A DNA stretch of 64,000 nt from Nonlabens sp. (GTDB taxonomy: Bacteria > Bacteroidota > Bacteroidia > Flavobacteriales > Flavobacteriaceae): the NCBI GenBank assembly GCA_020630715.1, contig JAHDIQ010000008.1:1-64000 (forward strand), read 5' to 3'. Under the pieces are notes generated by a model. It was not told the origin of the DNA, made no database searches, and saw only the letters and a program-made list of their open reading frames with translations. Both the position numbers and the translations under genes were made by a program. Below, piece by piece: positions 26,084-35,586 of the stretch (position 1 is the first letter of the stretch; each line of letters starts with the position of its first letter).

Positions 26084-26579
26084 CTTGATAATCTGCCCAG
26101 CGTTTTCCGGTATTTATGGATTTATAGATGTCACCAGAGAGCATAGTGATATATATTTCTAATTTTTTAGGTCCCATTTTACCAGGTACTGGATTGATAA
26201 TTCGTCCCTTTTCATCAAAAAAAACTAACGTGGGATATTCAAAAATGCGTAATAATCCTGCAAACTCATGTTGTGATCTTTCATCCCTTTTTTTCATTGG
26301 ATTGCTGTAAGTAACACCTTTATAGTTGATGATCTCTGTACCTTCTGCGTCAAATTTTACGGGATAGTAATTCTCGTTGATGAATTGTGCTAGTTTCGCT
26401 TTCGCGAAAGCGTTATCATCCATCCATTTACAATTAGTACACCATGGCGTATAAGCTTTTAAAAGAATCTTACGTGGTTCTTTTTTTTGAGCTTCTAACG
26501 CTTCATTCATGCTCATCCATTCTACTTGCGCTATGGCAGTAGTAGAAAAAAGAATCATCAATACGGCTATCCATTTCAT
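26055..26579 (-). CDS. periplasmic thioredoxin-fold protein
   Basis: This is a secreted thioredoxin-like protein of about 174 residues, with a signal peptide (MKWIAVLMILFSTTAIAQ) and the redox motif WCTNCK (Cys47, Cys50) in YTPWCTNCKWMDD. It resembles DsbD-gamma/thioredoxin_7 domains and probably handles envelope disulfides. The frame opens 8 codons earlier, but the ATG at 26579 places the signal peptide correctly. A palindrome copy encodes AFAKA immediately after the redox helix (residues about 57-61), an unusual place for inserted sequence. Confidence 0.85.
   Translation of the reverse strand: MKWIAVLMILFSTTAIAQVEWMSMNEALEAQKKEPRKILLKAYTPWCTNCKWMDDNAFAKAKLAQFINENYYPVKFDAEGTEIINYKGVTYSNPMKKRDERSQHEFAGLLRIFEYPTLVFFDEKGRIINPVPGKMGPKKLEIYITMLSGDIYKSINTGKRWADYQANFEYKLQG
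26398..26411. repeat. 14-bp palindrome GCTTTCGCGAAAGC, inside the thioredoxin-like gene
   Basis: Perfect copy, read as Ala-Phe-Ala-Lys-Ala, about ten codons after the CxxC motif. Confidence 0.97.
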
Positions 26580-26609
26580 ACATTGATCATTTAAGAGTTT
26601 CAAAGTAAC

Positions 26610-26637
26610 AAAAAACGCACCGAAGTGGTGCGTTTTC
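26610..26637 (-). terminator. terminator after the peptide-transport operon
   Basis: Stem ACGCACC/GGTGCGT with loop GAAGT, followed on the minus strand by a run of T. It ends the DPP4-POT-POT transcript. Confidence 0.85.
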
Positions 26638-26656
26638 TGAAATATTTAGGCTGCGA

Positions 26657-28408
26657 TTAACGTACGCCGTGCATTAATTTTTTGATTAATGGATAAATAG
26701 CTGCTGATAGAACTCCTAATCCAACCGCAATTGCAGTTAGTAACCAAAAGAAATAACTAAGTCCTTCAGTTTTTGCAATCGCTTCTGACGATTCTCCAAA
26801 TACACCAGCTAACTTCATTCCAATAGCTACCGCTAGGTACCAAACCCCAAACATCATTGCAATCATTCTTCCAGGTACTAGTTTACTAACGTAAGATAGC
26901 GCTACTGGAGATATACACAGTTCACCCATAGTATGAAAGAAATAAACTAGGATTAACCAGATCATACTTACGGATGCAGTTTTTGCACCAACAGGTATGT
27001 CAGAAGCTCCTATTGCGACACATGCCATTCCTAGACCTAATAATCCCATTCCAATAGCATATTTCATGTTAGCATTAGGATTGTATTTACTTTCCCACCA
27101 TTTAGAAAATAAAGGTGCCATTGCGATAATAAATAATGAATTTAGAACACCAAACCATGATGCCGGTACTTCAGCGATATCCTTTCCAAACTCAGTTACT
27201 AACATCCATATTGCAATTATCCAAATGATAACAAAACTGGTAGCTAAGACAAGATTTGATACTGCGTAATTTTTAAAAGTTTTTTTGAAAAGAGAAATTA
27301 GTACCCAAGTTATAATCGCTAAAGGTATTATAGTCATTAGGGAATTTACAATTTTAAATATAATTGCTGCATTTCCTTCTAGAATTCTTTGTGTATAATC
27401 TCGAGCAAAAATAGTAAGTGAGCTAGGAGCTTGTTCAAATATTGCCCAGAAAAATATAGTAATAAATGCAAAGAAAGTAACAGCTAACATTCTGTCTCTA
27501 GTAACTTTATCATATTTTGGAATTCGAATAATTAAAAGAGCGATAAATAAGAATAAAGCGAATAAGATGATAAAATTGGAGCCACTTAATCCAAATAATT
27601 CAAAACCGAATAAATTATAAGCTCCTTCAGAAATTTTGGCAACTGGATCGTTCAGTATCCATGCTAGTCCTAAAATGGAAGCTACTGCAATTAACCCGAG
27701 TTCTAAACTTGTAAAAGGATTAAGTTTTGGTTCTCCTTCAGCGAGAACATTTGCTTCACCATCATTTGGTTTGGCTGGTTTTAAACCAATTTTACCAAAA
27801 ATATCTTGTGCTTTCCAAAACTGAAGTAAACCAAATAACATAAAAACACCTGCAAGACCAAATCCCCAACTCCAACCAATTGTTTCTCCAAGATAACCAC
27901 AAAGTAGAATTCCTAAGAAAGCACCAGCATTAACACCCATGTAAAAGATAGTATAAGCACCGTCTTTCTTTTCTTCCTTTCCTTTATACATTTCAGAAAT
28001 GATAGAGGTCATATTTGGTTTAAAGAAACCACTTCCGAAAACTAATAATCCTAATCCAAGATAAATAAAGAAAGGTACTTCTATAGCCATAGAAGCATGT
28101 CCTAAAGTCATTAAAAGAGCTCCAACTAAAACAGCGTATCGATACCCTATAATTTTATCAGCAAAATATCCGCCTAAAAGGGTTGATAGGTAAACTAAGG
28201 AAGTGTAAGTCCCAAAAATGGCAAAAGCATGTTCTCTAGGCCAGCCCCATCCGCCATCCATTAGCGAGGCAGTAAAAAACATTACTAAAAGGGCTCTCAT
28301 TCCGTAGTACGAGAATCGTTCCCACATTTCTGTAAAGAACAAAACAAAAAGACCGGCTGGATGACCCATTACCTTGTCTTTAAACATATTTTCAATGTCA
28401 GTATTCAT
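26657..28408 (-). CDS. POT-family proton-dependent peptide transporter
   Basis: This 583-residue inner-membrane symporter for di- and tripeptides belongs to the PTR2/POT branch of MFS. The hallmark FFTEMWERFSYYGMRALLV on helix 1 (ExxERFxYY) and FYMGVNAGAFLGILLCGYLGE (helix 5 region) are present, with about 14 helices. It follows a second POT gene after 15 bp and the DPP4 gene before that, so the operon links periplasmic dipeptide release to uptake. The two POT proteins are clearly paralogous, which suggests different substrate ranges. Confidence 0.93.
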   Translation of the reverse strand: MNTDIENMFKDKVMGHPAGLFVLFFTEMWERFSYYGMRALLVMFFTASLMDGGWGWPREHAFAIFGTYTSLVYLSTLLGGYFADKIIGYRYAVLVGALLMTLGHASMAIEVPFFIYLGLGLLVFGSGFFKPNMTSIISEMYKGKEEKKDGAYTIFYMGVNAGAFLGILLCGYLGETIGWSWGFGLAGVFMLFGLLQFWKAQDIFGKIGLKPAKPNDGEANVLAEGEPKLNPFTSLELGLIAVASILGLAWILNDPVAKISEGAYNLFGFELFGLSGSNFIILFALFLFIALLIIRIPKYDKVTRDRMLAVTFFAFITIFFWAIFEQAPSSLTIFARDYTQRILEGNAAIIFKIVNSLMTIIPLAIITWVLISLFKKTFKNYAVSNLVLATSFVIIWIIAIWMLVTEFGKDIAEVPASWFGVLNSLFIIAMAPLFSKWWESKYNPNANMKYAIGMGLLGLGMACVAIGASDIPVGAKTASVSMIWLILVYFFHTMGELCISPVALSYVSKLVPGRMIAMMFGVWYLAVAIGMKLAGVFGESSEAIAKTEGLSYFFWLLTAIAVGLGVLSAAIYPLIKKLMHGVR

Positions 28409-28423
28409 AATTTAATATATAGG

Positions 28424-29968
28424 TTAGTTGATGTCAGTATCTGCTAATTCGTATTTTTCAGCTTCTAATTGTTCTGCAGTTTTATCTTCTGCACCATGAG
28501 TAAGTCTCTTAAGTGGTTTTAATAATAAAATCACTAGAAGACCAAAAACAACACAAAAAACAGTAATTGATGTAAAGACAGTTAATTCACCAGCACCTTC
28601 TGCACTTTCTCCTACAATTCCTGCAACTTTATTACCTAAACCTGTAGCTGCAAAATATACACCCATCATAAGTGCGCCATATCTAACAGGTGCTAACTTA
28701 GTAATAAAGGATAAAGCTACTGGCGAAGCGCAAAGCTCTCCTAGTGTGTGAAGTAAATATGCAAATGCTAACCAGTACAAAGCAGATTCCCCTAATTCTT
28801 CATATTGTAATGAAGCACCTATCATAAAAACAAATCCTAGTCCCATAACAATGACACCAAAAGCCATTTTAAACAAAGAGCTAGCTTGCTTACCACGGTT
28901 TTTCCACCACATCCAGGCACTTGCTACTGGAATTGCAAAAAGTATGATATAAATAGGGTTAAATGCCTGCATTACTGCACTAGGAACTTCCCAGCCTCCT
29001 ATGAATCGATCGGTTTTAGTTTCAGTATACAGGTTCATCAATCCACCAGCTTGCTCAAACGCGCCCCAGAAAACGATAACAATTAAAAAGGAAAGTAATA
29101 GCACTACGTATCTATCTTTCTCTATTTTAGTATTCAGATCTTGATAAATTGCCATCATCATACCTACCACAAAGGATAGGAATAAAAAAAGCAGTCCATA
29201 AGCCCAATCCCATGTAGTCATTACAGAGATTGAAATAAGTGAAAGAATTACCCAAACACTAAGGGATAATTTATTAGATACCATGTCTTTAAATAATTCT
29301 GCAATTGACACGTTTCCATCGTCCTTAGTAGATTTTTCAGGTTTGTTACCTACATGTTTTAAGTGTTTCTGACCTAACATATATATTACCTGACCTAATC
29401 CCATTCCTATCGCTGCAAGACCAAATCCTGCATGCCATCCATATTCTTTTGCAACTAGTCCTACAATAATAGAGGCTGCGGCAGCGCCTACATTAATTCC
29501 TATATAAAAAATACTAAAACCTTTGTCTCTACGATCATCACCAGGTTCATATAATCCTCCTACTAGCGTACTAATGTTAGGTTTTAATAATCCTACACCG
29601 GCAACTATGAGTCCTAATCCAGTATAAAACGCCCAGTTTTCTTCAATAGATAAAACTCCATGTCCAGCACAAAGCAATAATCCACCGTAGAGCACAGATT
29701 TTTTTTGACCTATTATTTTATCTGCAATAATTCCTCCTGGAATAGAAGCAACATAAACTAACATGGTATACCAACCGTATAATGCTAAGGCTTTTGGATC
29801 TGTCCATCCTAATCCAGGATTATCAGATATGACTTCACTTGTTAAGTAGAGTACTAAAATAGCACGCATTCCGTAGTAGGAAAAGCGTTCCCACATTTCA
29901 GTAAGGAATAAAATATAGAGCCCTACAGGATGTCCTAAGAACTCCTTTTGTTTAGCTATTGTTGACAT
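28424..29968 (-). CDS. POT-family proton-dependent peptide transporter
   Basis: This 514-residue POT/PTR2 symporter has the ExxERFSYYGMRAILV motif near residues 23-40 and FYIGINVGAAAASIIVG near 155. It lies between the DPP4 gene (23 bp upstream) and the second POT gene. The charged C-terminal tail (EDKTAEQLEAEKYELADTD) is cytoplasmic. Substrate preference cannot be judged from sequence alone. Confidence 0.93.
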   Translation of the reverse strand: MSTIAKQKEFLGHPVGLYILFLTEMWERFSYYGMRAILVLYLTSEVISDNPGLGWTDPKALALYGWYTMLVYVASIPGGIIADKIIGQKKSVLYGGLLLCAGHGVLSIEENWAFYTGLGLIVAGVGLLKPNISTLVGGLYEPGDDRRDKGFSIFYIGINVGAAAASIIVGLVAKEYGWHAGFGLAAIGMGLGQVIYMLGQKHLKHVGNKPEKSTKDDGNVSIAELFKDMVSNKLSLSVWVILSLISISVMTTWDWAYGLLFLFLSFVVGMMMAIYQDLNTKIEKDRYVVLLLSFLIVIVFWGAFEQAGGLMNLYTETKTDRFIGGWEVPSAVMQAFNPIYIILFAIPVASAWMWWKNRGKQASSLFKMAFGVIVMGLGFVFMIGASLQYEELGESALYWLAFAYLLHTLGELCASPVALSFITKLAPVRYGALMMGVYFAATGLGNKVAGIVGESAEGAGELTVFTSITVFCVVFGLLVILLLKPLKRLTHGAEDKTAEQLEAEKYELADTDIN

Positions 29969-29991
29969 ATGATTGTTAGGTTAGTTAATTA

Positions 29992-32145
29992 TTATAAATT
30001 CTTATGTATAAAGTCTGTCATTTTATTGAATAGGTGAATACGAGTGTTACCGCCGTAAATACCATGATTTTTATCTGGATAAATCAACCATTCAAATTGA
30101 TTATTTGCTTGTACTAATGCTTCTACCATAAGCATGGTGTTTTGAACATGTACGTTATCATCTGCGCTACCGTGGATTAATAGGTATTTTCCTTTTAACT
30201 TGTCCACATGATTAATCGGGCTATTCTCATCATAACCGCTCGCATTTTCTTGTGGTGTTGTCATGTAACGCTCTGTGTAAATCGTATCGTAAAAACGCCA
30301 GTTAGTTACTGGTGCCACTGCAATCGCAGTACTAAACACATCATTACCTTTTAAAATACAATTAGAACTCATAAATCCACCATAACTCCAGCCCCATATT
30401 CCTATACGGTCTGCATCAATGTAGTCCATCGCACCTAGTTTTTGAGCGGCGCTTATTTGATCTTCTACCTCGTATTTTCCTAGTTCTTTTTGAGTCACTT
30501 TCTTGAAATCTGCACCCTTATGTCCAGTACCACGTCCATCAATACAGGCGATGATATAACCATCGTTTGCTAGCATACTGTGCCAGTAATCGTTTGCACC
30601 ATACCAGCTGTTTAATACCTGTTGTGATCCAGGACCACTATATTGAAACATCAATAGTGGATACTTTTTACTAGGATCAAAGTTGTTAGGCTTCATCATC
30701 CACATGTTCAAATCATTTCCATTCACGTTAATGGTAGAAAATTCTTTTTGGGAGAATTGGTATCCTTTTAAATCATCTAATAAGCCGTCATTATTTTTGA
30801 TTTCGCGCACTATTGCTCCTTTTACAGCATCGTGTAAGGTATACGATGGTGGTTGCGTCGCACTAGAATAGGTGTTAATGAAGTAGGTGAAATTACTACT
30901 GAAAGAGGCATTATTGGTCCCGATCTTACTACTTAATTTTTGTTTCTTCTTACCGTTTAATTTAACCGAATAAATACCACGGTTGATACTACCATCTTCT
31001 GTGCTTTGGAAGAAAATACGTTTACTCGCTGGATCGTAACCGTAGTAAGAAGTCACATCCCAGTTGCCATTAGTGATCTGGCGTTGCTCTTTACCATTTG
31101 CATCATAATGATAGATATGTCTCCAGTTGCTTTTTTCACTAGTCCATAAAAAGCTGTTGTCATCTAGAAAGGTTAAATCATCTGTTACATCTACATAAGC
31201 ATCATCTTTCTCTGTAAAACCTATGCGTGCATTACCACTACGATCTACCATGTAAAAATCTAGAACGTTTTGATGTCTATTTAATACTTGAGCAGTTAAA
31301 GTTCCATTAGGCGCATAGTTGATGCGAGCGATATAAAATTCTTCAGATCTATTAAGGTTGATTTCATTACGCTTTTGCGAAAGCAGATTATACACATGCA
31401 ATCCTACCACGGCATTCTTTTCTCCAGCTTTAGGATATTTAAATACATAAGGTTTCTGGTATAACTCACTGCCATACACATCCATTGAGAATTCAGGAAC
31501 TTCACTCTCGTCAAAAGAGATAAAAGCAATTTGCTGGCTATCTGGGCTCCACTGGTAGGCTTTTACAAATGCAAATTCCTCTTCATAAACCCAATCTGTA
31601 ACACCATTAATAAGGGCATTCATTTTACCATCTGTGGTAACTTGGGTTACTTTACCAGAAGCCAAATCTTTATAATAAATATTGTTCTCAAAAATGTAAG
31701 CTACCTTTTTACCATCTGGTGATAATCCAGGACTGCGCACTGGCTGGTCGCTCACTGCGGTAAGCTCTTTTGTAGCTAGATTATACACGTGAACTACATC
31801 ATAAGAACTACGACGGAAGATTTGCTCACTTTGTGAAATGATCATTACTTGTGATTCATCATCACTTAAAATATAATTTCTAATAGGTAATTTAAGATCA
31901 GAACTGGTTACTAGCGTTCCTGTTTTCTCGCCAGTAGCATAGCTATATTTATCTATGGATTGCGTGCGGTCACGATTGTAATTAAGAACGATATATTCTG
32001 TACCGTTATGAAGTGATTCTAGTGATTGAAGTCGTTGCGTGCGGAAGGTTCCTGTGTAAATATCCTCAACGGTGATGTTTTGTTGAGCGAGTAGTGCCGT
32101 ACTTGTAAGAAAAAGTACCGCAAATAGAAAGCTATTTTTAATCAT
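29992..32145 (-). CDS. dipeptidyl-peptidase IV family (S9) serine protease
   Basis: This exported peptidase of about 717 residues removes X-Pro or X-Ala dipeptides from oligopeptide N termini. It has a signal peptide (FLFAVLFLTSTALLAQ), an eight-bladed propeller at about 30-460 (ISFDESEVPEFSMD, NWRHIYHY), and a C-terminal alpha/beta hydrolase. The nucleophile Ser is at about 587 in GWSYGGFMSS, the Asp in HGSADDNVH, and the His near 694 in PDKNHGIYGG. The ATG at 32145 is preferred to the TTG three codons earlier. It is the first gene of the peptide-uptake operon. A degenerate palindrome encodes LSQKR in the propeller. Confidence 0.94.
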   Translation of the reverse strand: MIKNSFLFAVLFLTSTALLAQQNITVEDIYTGTFRTQRLQSLESLHNGTEYIVLNYNRDRTQSIDKYSYATGEKTGTLVTSSDLKLPIRNYILSDDESQVMIISQSEQIFRRSSYDVVHVYNLATKELTAVSDQPVRSPGLSPDGKKVAYIFENNIYYKDLASGKVTQVTTDGKMNALINGVTDWVYEEEFAFVKAYQWSPDSQQIAFISFDESEVPEFSMDVYGSELYQKPYVFKYPKAGEKNAVVGLHVYNLLSQKRNEINLNRSEEFYIARINYAPNGTLTAQVLNRHQNVLDFYMVDRSGNARIGFTEKDDAYVDVTDDLTFLDDNSFLWTSEKSNWRHIYHYDANGKEQRQITNGNWDVTSYYGYDPASKRIFFQSTEDGSINRGIYSVKLNGKKKQKLSSKIGTNNASFSSNFTYFINTYSSATQPPSYTLHDAVKGAIVREIKNNDGLLDDLKGYQFSQKEFSTINVNGNDLNMWMMKPNNFDPSKKYPLLMFQYSGPGSQQVLNSWYGANDYWHSMLANDGYIIACIDGRGTGHKGADFKKVTQKELGKYEVEDQISAAQKLGAMDYIDADRIGIWGWSYGGFMSSNCILKGNDVFSTAIAVAPVTNWRFYDTIYTERYMTTPQENASGYDENSPINHVDKLKGKYLLIHGSADDNVHVQNTMLMVEALVQANNQFEWLIYPDKNHGIYGGNTRIHLFNKMTDFIHKNL
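31371..31384. repeat. degenerate palindrome inside the DPP4 gene
   Basis: GCTTTTGCGAAAGC, one mismatch from the consensus, read on the minus strand as Leu-Ser-Gln-Lys-Arg. Confidence 0.85.
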
Positions 32146-32244
32146 TGAAGTCAAAAATGGATTAGAAACAATAATAGCGAAAAAATCCCAAATTTCCTTG
32201 CCTTATCACACTTATAAGCGCGTCCATAATCTCCTACAGCATCG

Positions 32245-32252
32245 TATCTTTG
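32245..32252 (+). promoter_or_regulatory. -7 promoter element of the HMG-CoA reductase gene
   Basis: TATCTTTG, a full match to TAnnTTTG, 19 bp before the ATG. No clear -33 TTTG. Confidence 0.55.
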
Positions 32253-32271
32253 TACTTTAAAAGAAATCGTT

Positions 32272-33585
32272 ATGCAAGCACCTGTGGTAGGTTTTTCTAA
32301 ACTGTCTAAAACAGAAAAGGTTAATTGGCTGGTTACCACCTATTTTAATGGTGATACTGCGATGCGTGAGGTGATCACAAGGTACTGGAATGATGACCAG
32401 AAGTTGCAAGATTTACACGATGGATTTAGTGAAAATACAATTACAAATTACTATTTCCCATTCGGTCTGGCGCCTAATTTTTTAATTGATGGTAAGCTAG
32501 TCACGATTCCTATGGCGATAGAGGAAAGTAGTGTCGTTGCTGCGGCGAGTAAAGCAGCCAAGTTTTGGTTAGATCGTGGTGGTTTTAAAACGACTGTGAA
32601 ATCGACCATAAAATCAGGTCAGGTTCATATCATGTATGATGGTTTAAGTAGTGAGATGGAAGATTATTTCGCTTTCGCGAAAGCGGAATTACTTCAATCC
32701 CTAGAATCCATCAACGCCAGTATGAAAAAACGCGGTGGTGGAATTCAGGACTTAACCTTAGTAAACAAAACCGAAGCCTTATCAGGATATTATCAATTGC
32801 ACGCCACCTTTGAAACTAAGGATGCGATGGGTGCAAATTTCATCAATACAACGCTGGAGCAGCTCGCAACAACATTTAGAGAATTAACGGCTACTTATGA
32901 CGGTTTCACGTCTACAAAGCCAGAAGTGATCATGAGTATTTTGAGTAACTATGTGCCAGAATGCGTTGTAAACGTTTCTGTATCCTGTCCGGTAGATGAG
33001 ATAGGGACGATTAATGGTGTTTCAGGAGAAGATTTTGCTCGCAAATTTACTAGAGCCGTAAACATAGCAACGGTAGAACCTTATCGTGCGGTAACTCATA
33101 ATAAAGGAATCATGAACGGTATAGACGCTGTGGTGATTGCAACAGGAAATGATTTTAGAGCAGTAGAAGCTGGTGTGCATGCTTATGCATCTCGCGATGG
33201 ACACTATAGAAGTTTAACTAGAGCTAGAGTAGAGGATGAGGTGTTTACTTTTGAGGCAGATTTCCCGCTCGCGCTAGGAACAGTAGGTGGATTAACCTCA
33301 TTACATCCATTGTCAAAACTAGCAATGCAAATCCTAGAAAACCCAACCGCAACACAATTAATGCGTGTCACCGCAGTTTGCGGTCTTGCTCAAAATTTTG
33401 CTGCCTTACATTCATTAGTGACCACAGGAATACAGGCTGGTCACATGAAAATGCATCTGGTAAATATGCTGGAGCAAATAGGTGCGACAGATGCAGAGAA
33501 GGAATTACTGAGAAAGGAGTATGCAGATAAAACACCTAGCTTTTCTGGATTGCGAGAATCGTTAGAAATTATCCGTAGATCTTAA
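32272..33585 (+). CDS. hydroxymethylglutaryl-CoA reductase (class II type)
   Basis: This enzyme reduces HMG-CoA to mevalonate, the committing step of the mevalonate route. The 437-residue protein begins with VVGFSKLSKTEKVNWL, typical of the class II (degradative-named) bacterial form. It shows the conserved IPMAIEESSVVAAASKAAKF near 82-101, NKGIMNGIDAVVIATGNDFRAVEAG and GLAQNFAALHSLVT. The pathway context argues for biosynthesis rather than mevalonate catabolism. A palindrome copy encodes AFAKAE at about 134-139. The stop overlaps the next gene by one base. Confidence 0.92.
   Translation: MQAPVVGFSKLSKTEKVNWLVTTYFNGDTAMREVITRYWNDDQKLQDLHDGFSENTITNYYFPFGLAPNFLIDGKLVTIPMAIEESSVVAAASKAAKFWLDRGGFKTTVKSTIKSGQVHIMYDGLSSEMEDYFAFAKAELLQSLESINASMKKRGGGIQDLTLVNKTEALSGYYQLHATFETKDAMGANFINTTLEQLATTFRELTATYDGFTSTKPEVIMSILSNYVPECVVNVSVSCPVDEIGTINGVSGEDFARKFTRAVNIATVEPYRAVTHNKGIMNGIDAVVIATGNDFRAVEAGVHAYASRDGHYRSLTRARVEDEVFTFEADFPLALGTVGGLTSLHPLSKLAMQILENPTATQLMRVTAVCGLAQNFAALHSLVTTGIQAGHMKMHLVNMLEQIGATDAEKELLRKEYADKTPSFSGLRESLEIIRRS
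32671..32684. repeat. 14-bp palindrome GCTTTCGCGAAAGC, inside the HMG-CoA reductase gene
   Basis: Perfect copy, read as Ala-Phe-Ala-Lys-Ala. Confidence 0.97.
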
Positions 33586-34508
33586 TGAGTGATCAACTTA
33601 CATATAGCGCTCACGGCAAGTTCCTGATCACATGTGAATATGTAGTTTTAGATCATGTTCCTGCACTGGCTGTTCCACTCAAACTAGATCAACATTTAGA
33701 GATTACTCCTAGAACTGATCAACAGATCACCTGGAAAAGTTATGATGTAGATGGGTCATTATGGTTTGAATCTGAATTTACTGTTGCTCAATTGACTGAT
33801 TTAGATCATCAGGTTAATGGTAATGCTGTGCTGTCAAAATTGTTCCAATTATTGCGTTGCGCCGTAACCTTAAGTCCTGTTGCTGTAGAACTTATTAAGA
33901 ATGGATTTGACGCGATAACGACCTTAGATTTTGATCGTACTTATGGAATGGGTACCAGTTCTACACTAGTTTCTTTGATTTCACAGTGGTTAGGATGCGA
34001 TGCTTATGCGTTGCAGTTTGAGTGTTTTGGCGGTAGTGGTTATGATATCGCTTGTGCAACTGCAAATCAGCCTATAATTTACAATTACCATGAGGTGCTC
34101 CCAGAGGTTGAAATGGTTGACTGGTCGCCTGCTATTATAGATCAATTGTTTTTTGTTTATTTAAACCGCAAGCAAAATTCTAGAGATGCTATGGCAAGAT
34201 TCCAGAAGCAATACATCACACCAGCATTGAGAGAAGAGTTAGTAACTATGCCACAACAATTTATAGATGCTAGTAATGATCTTTCTCAATTTGAAACGCT
34301 AATGAAGCGTCATGAATCCATTATAGGTGCGTTAATAGATTTAGAACCGGTGCAGTCTGGATTATTTCCAGATTATAATGGTGCCATAAAAAGTTTAGGC
34401 GGTTGGGGCGGCGATTTTGTAATGGCAACTGGTGATGTGAAGTCGCGACGATATTTTGTGGATAAAGGATATGATGTGGTTCTAGAATGGGATGATTTGA
34501 TACAATAA
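33585..34508 (+). CDS. GYDIA-family GHMP kinase (candidate phosphomevalonate kinase)
   Basis: This is a 307-residue GHMP-superfamily kinase. The substrate motif YSAHGKFLITCEYVVLDH lies at about 7-24, a glycine/serine ATP loop TYGMGTSSTLVS at about 119-130, and the family-naming GGSGYDIACA at about 149-158. The C-terminal GGWGGDFVMAT is a motif-3 equivalent. It is translationally coupled to HMG-CoA reductase (ATG overlaps the stop). Since a mevalonate kinase and a decarboxylase are encoded at 3-5 kb, the missing phosphomevalonate kinase step is a reasonable assignment, but this is inference from context. Confidence 0.85.
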   Translation: MSDQLTYSAHGKFLITCEYVVLDHVPALAVPLKLDQHLEITPRTDQQITWKSYDVDGSLWFESEFTVAQLTDLDHQVNGNAVLSKLFQLLRCAVTLSPVAVELIKNGFDAITTLDFDRTYGMGTSSTLVSLISQWLGCDAYALQFECFGGSGYDIACATANQPIIYNYHEVLPEVEMVDWSPAIIDQLFFVYLNRKQNSRDAMARFQKQYITPALREELVTMPQQFIDASNDLSQFETLMKRHESIIGALIDLEPVQSGLFPDYNGAIKSLGGWGGDFVMATGDVKSRRYFVDKGYDVVLEWDDLIQ

Positions 34509-34553
34509 AATGTATTTCAAGACGCTTTGTCATTAAAATCTAATTGTATAATA

Positions 34554-35564
34554 ATGCGATATTCTTTTATTTCTATATTGTTTTTCGTCTCGTTTATTAC
34601 TGTTGCACAATCTGAATATATTGTAAGGGACAAAATTACAAATGAGCCTTTACCTAACACACTTATCTTTTATCAAGAAAACAGTATTTACACGGATAAG
34701 AATGGAGTGTTTTCACTGCCTAATGATTTAGAAAATCAGATCATTGCAGTAGATTGTTTAGGTTACAAGCTTTTAAAGATAAATACATCTTCTATAAAGG
34801 AACATACCATATTTCTTTCTAGAAAAATAGAGTTCTTATCTGAGATAGAGTTAAAAGGGACACCGAAAAAAAGAAGAAAAATAACTGAAAAGCCATCTAA
34901 GAAAAAGTACTGGTTAGATGGAACGCCTCATTATCATGGAAGAGAATATGGATTATTTATTCCTAAGCTAAATCAGACTAAAGATTTTAAACTTAAAAGT
35001 ATTACGATACCTATTATTAAAAAAAATGCTGATTGGGAAAAAGCAGAAAATTATCGTGAAAAATACCCTAATAAAAATGAGACACCTATAAAAACGAAAA
35101 AATTACAATCATCATTTTTGTACAGAATTCAATTCTACGAGGTAGCAGCAGATTCATCATTTGTTAAATTAGATTATCCCATAACTACGTTAGTAATATC
35201 TAGTGATAATTTCAAATACCGAATCGACTATACAGGTGATGATATTTTATTTCCAGAAAAAGGTCTGCTGATAGGTGTTTTAAATATGGGACCTTGTGAT
35301 GATAAAGGTAATCTGCTCTCTATACCTAGATTTAAAAAACTCAAATTTAAGGGTAAAGAAATTAAAGCGATGAATAATAAATGGGATGTGCCATTAATTG
35401 CGTTGCATCCTAAAACTAAAAATGAAGCGATAGGTTTTATTAACTTTCATATGACCCAAGATTCAAAATGGAGTTTAATTCCTAAAAAACATTTTCCTAG
35501 AGTGTTAGGTGGTCCTCTAAAACAACTAGGTATAGGTTATGAATTAGAGGAGCTGACTTATTAA
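34554..35564 (+). CDS. secreted protein with carboxypeptidase-regulatory-like domain
   Basis: This protein of about 336 residues has a signal peptide (MRYSFISILFFVSFITVAQ) followed by a short beta-sandwich of the CarboxypepD_reg type (residues about 20-95). Cues for that domain are EYIVRDKITNEPLPNTLIFY, TDKNGVFSLP and VDCLGYK. A basic linker follows (KGTPKKRRKITEKPSKKK), then a C-terminal region I do not recognise. No TonB-dependent receptor barrel follows, so this is not a SusC-type protein. The ATG at 34554 places the signal peptide better than the TTG at 34527. Monocistronic, ending at a bidirectional terminator. Confidence 0.7.
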   Translation: MRYSFISILFFVSFITVAQSEYIVRDKITNEPLPNTLIFYQENSIYTDKNGVFSLPNDLENQIIAVDCLGYKLLKINTSSIKEHTIFLSRKIEFLSEIELKGTPKKRRKITEKPSKKKYWLDGTPHYHGREYGLFIPKLNQTKDFKLKSITIPIIKKNADWEKAENYREKYPNKNETPIKTKKLQSSFLYRIQFYEVAADSSFVKLDYPITTLVISSDNFKYRIDYTGDDILFPEKGLLIGVLNMGPCDDKGNLLSIPRFKKLKFKGKEIKAMNNKWDVPLIALHPKTKNEAIGFINFHMTQDSKWSLIPKKHFPRVLGGPLKQLGIGYELEELTY

Positions 35565-35586
35565 TTCAATGATTTATTCTCTAAAA

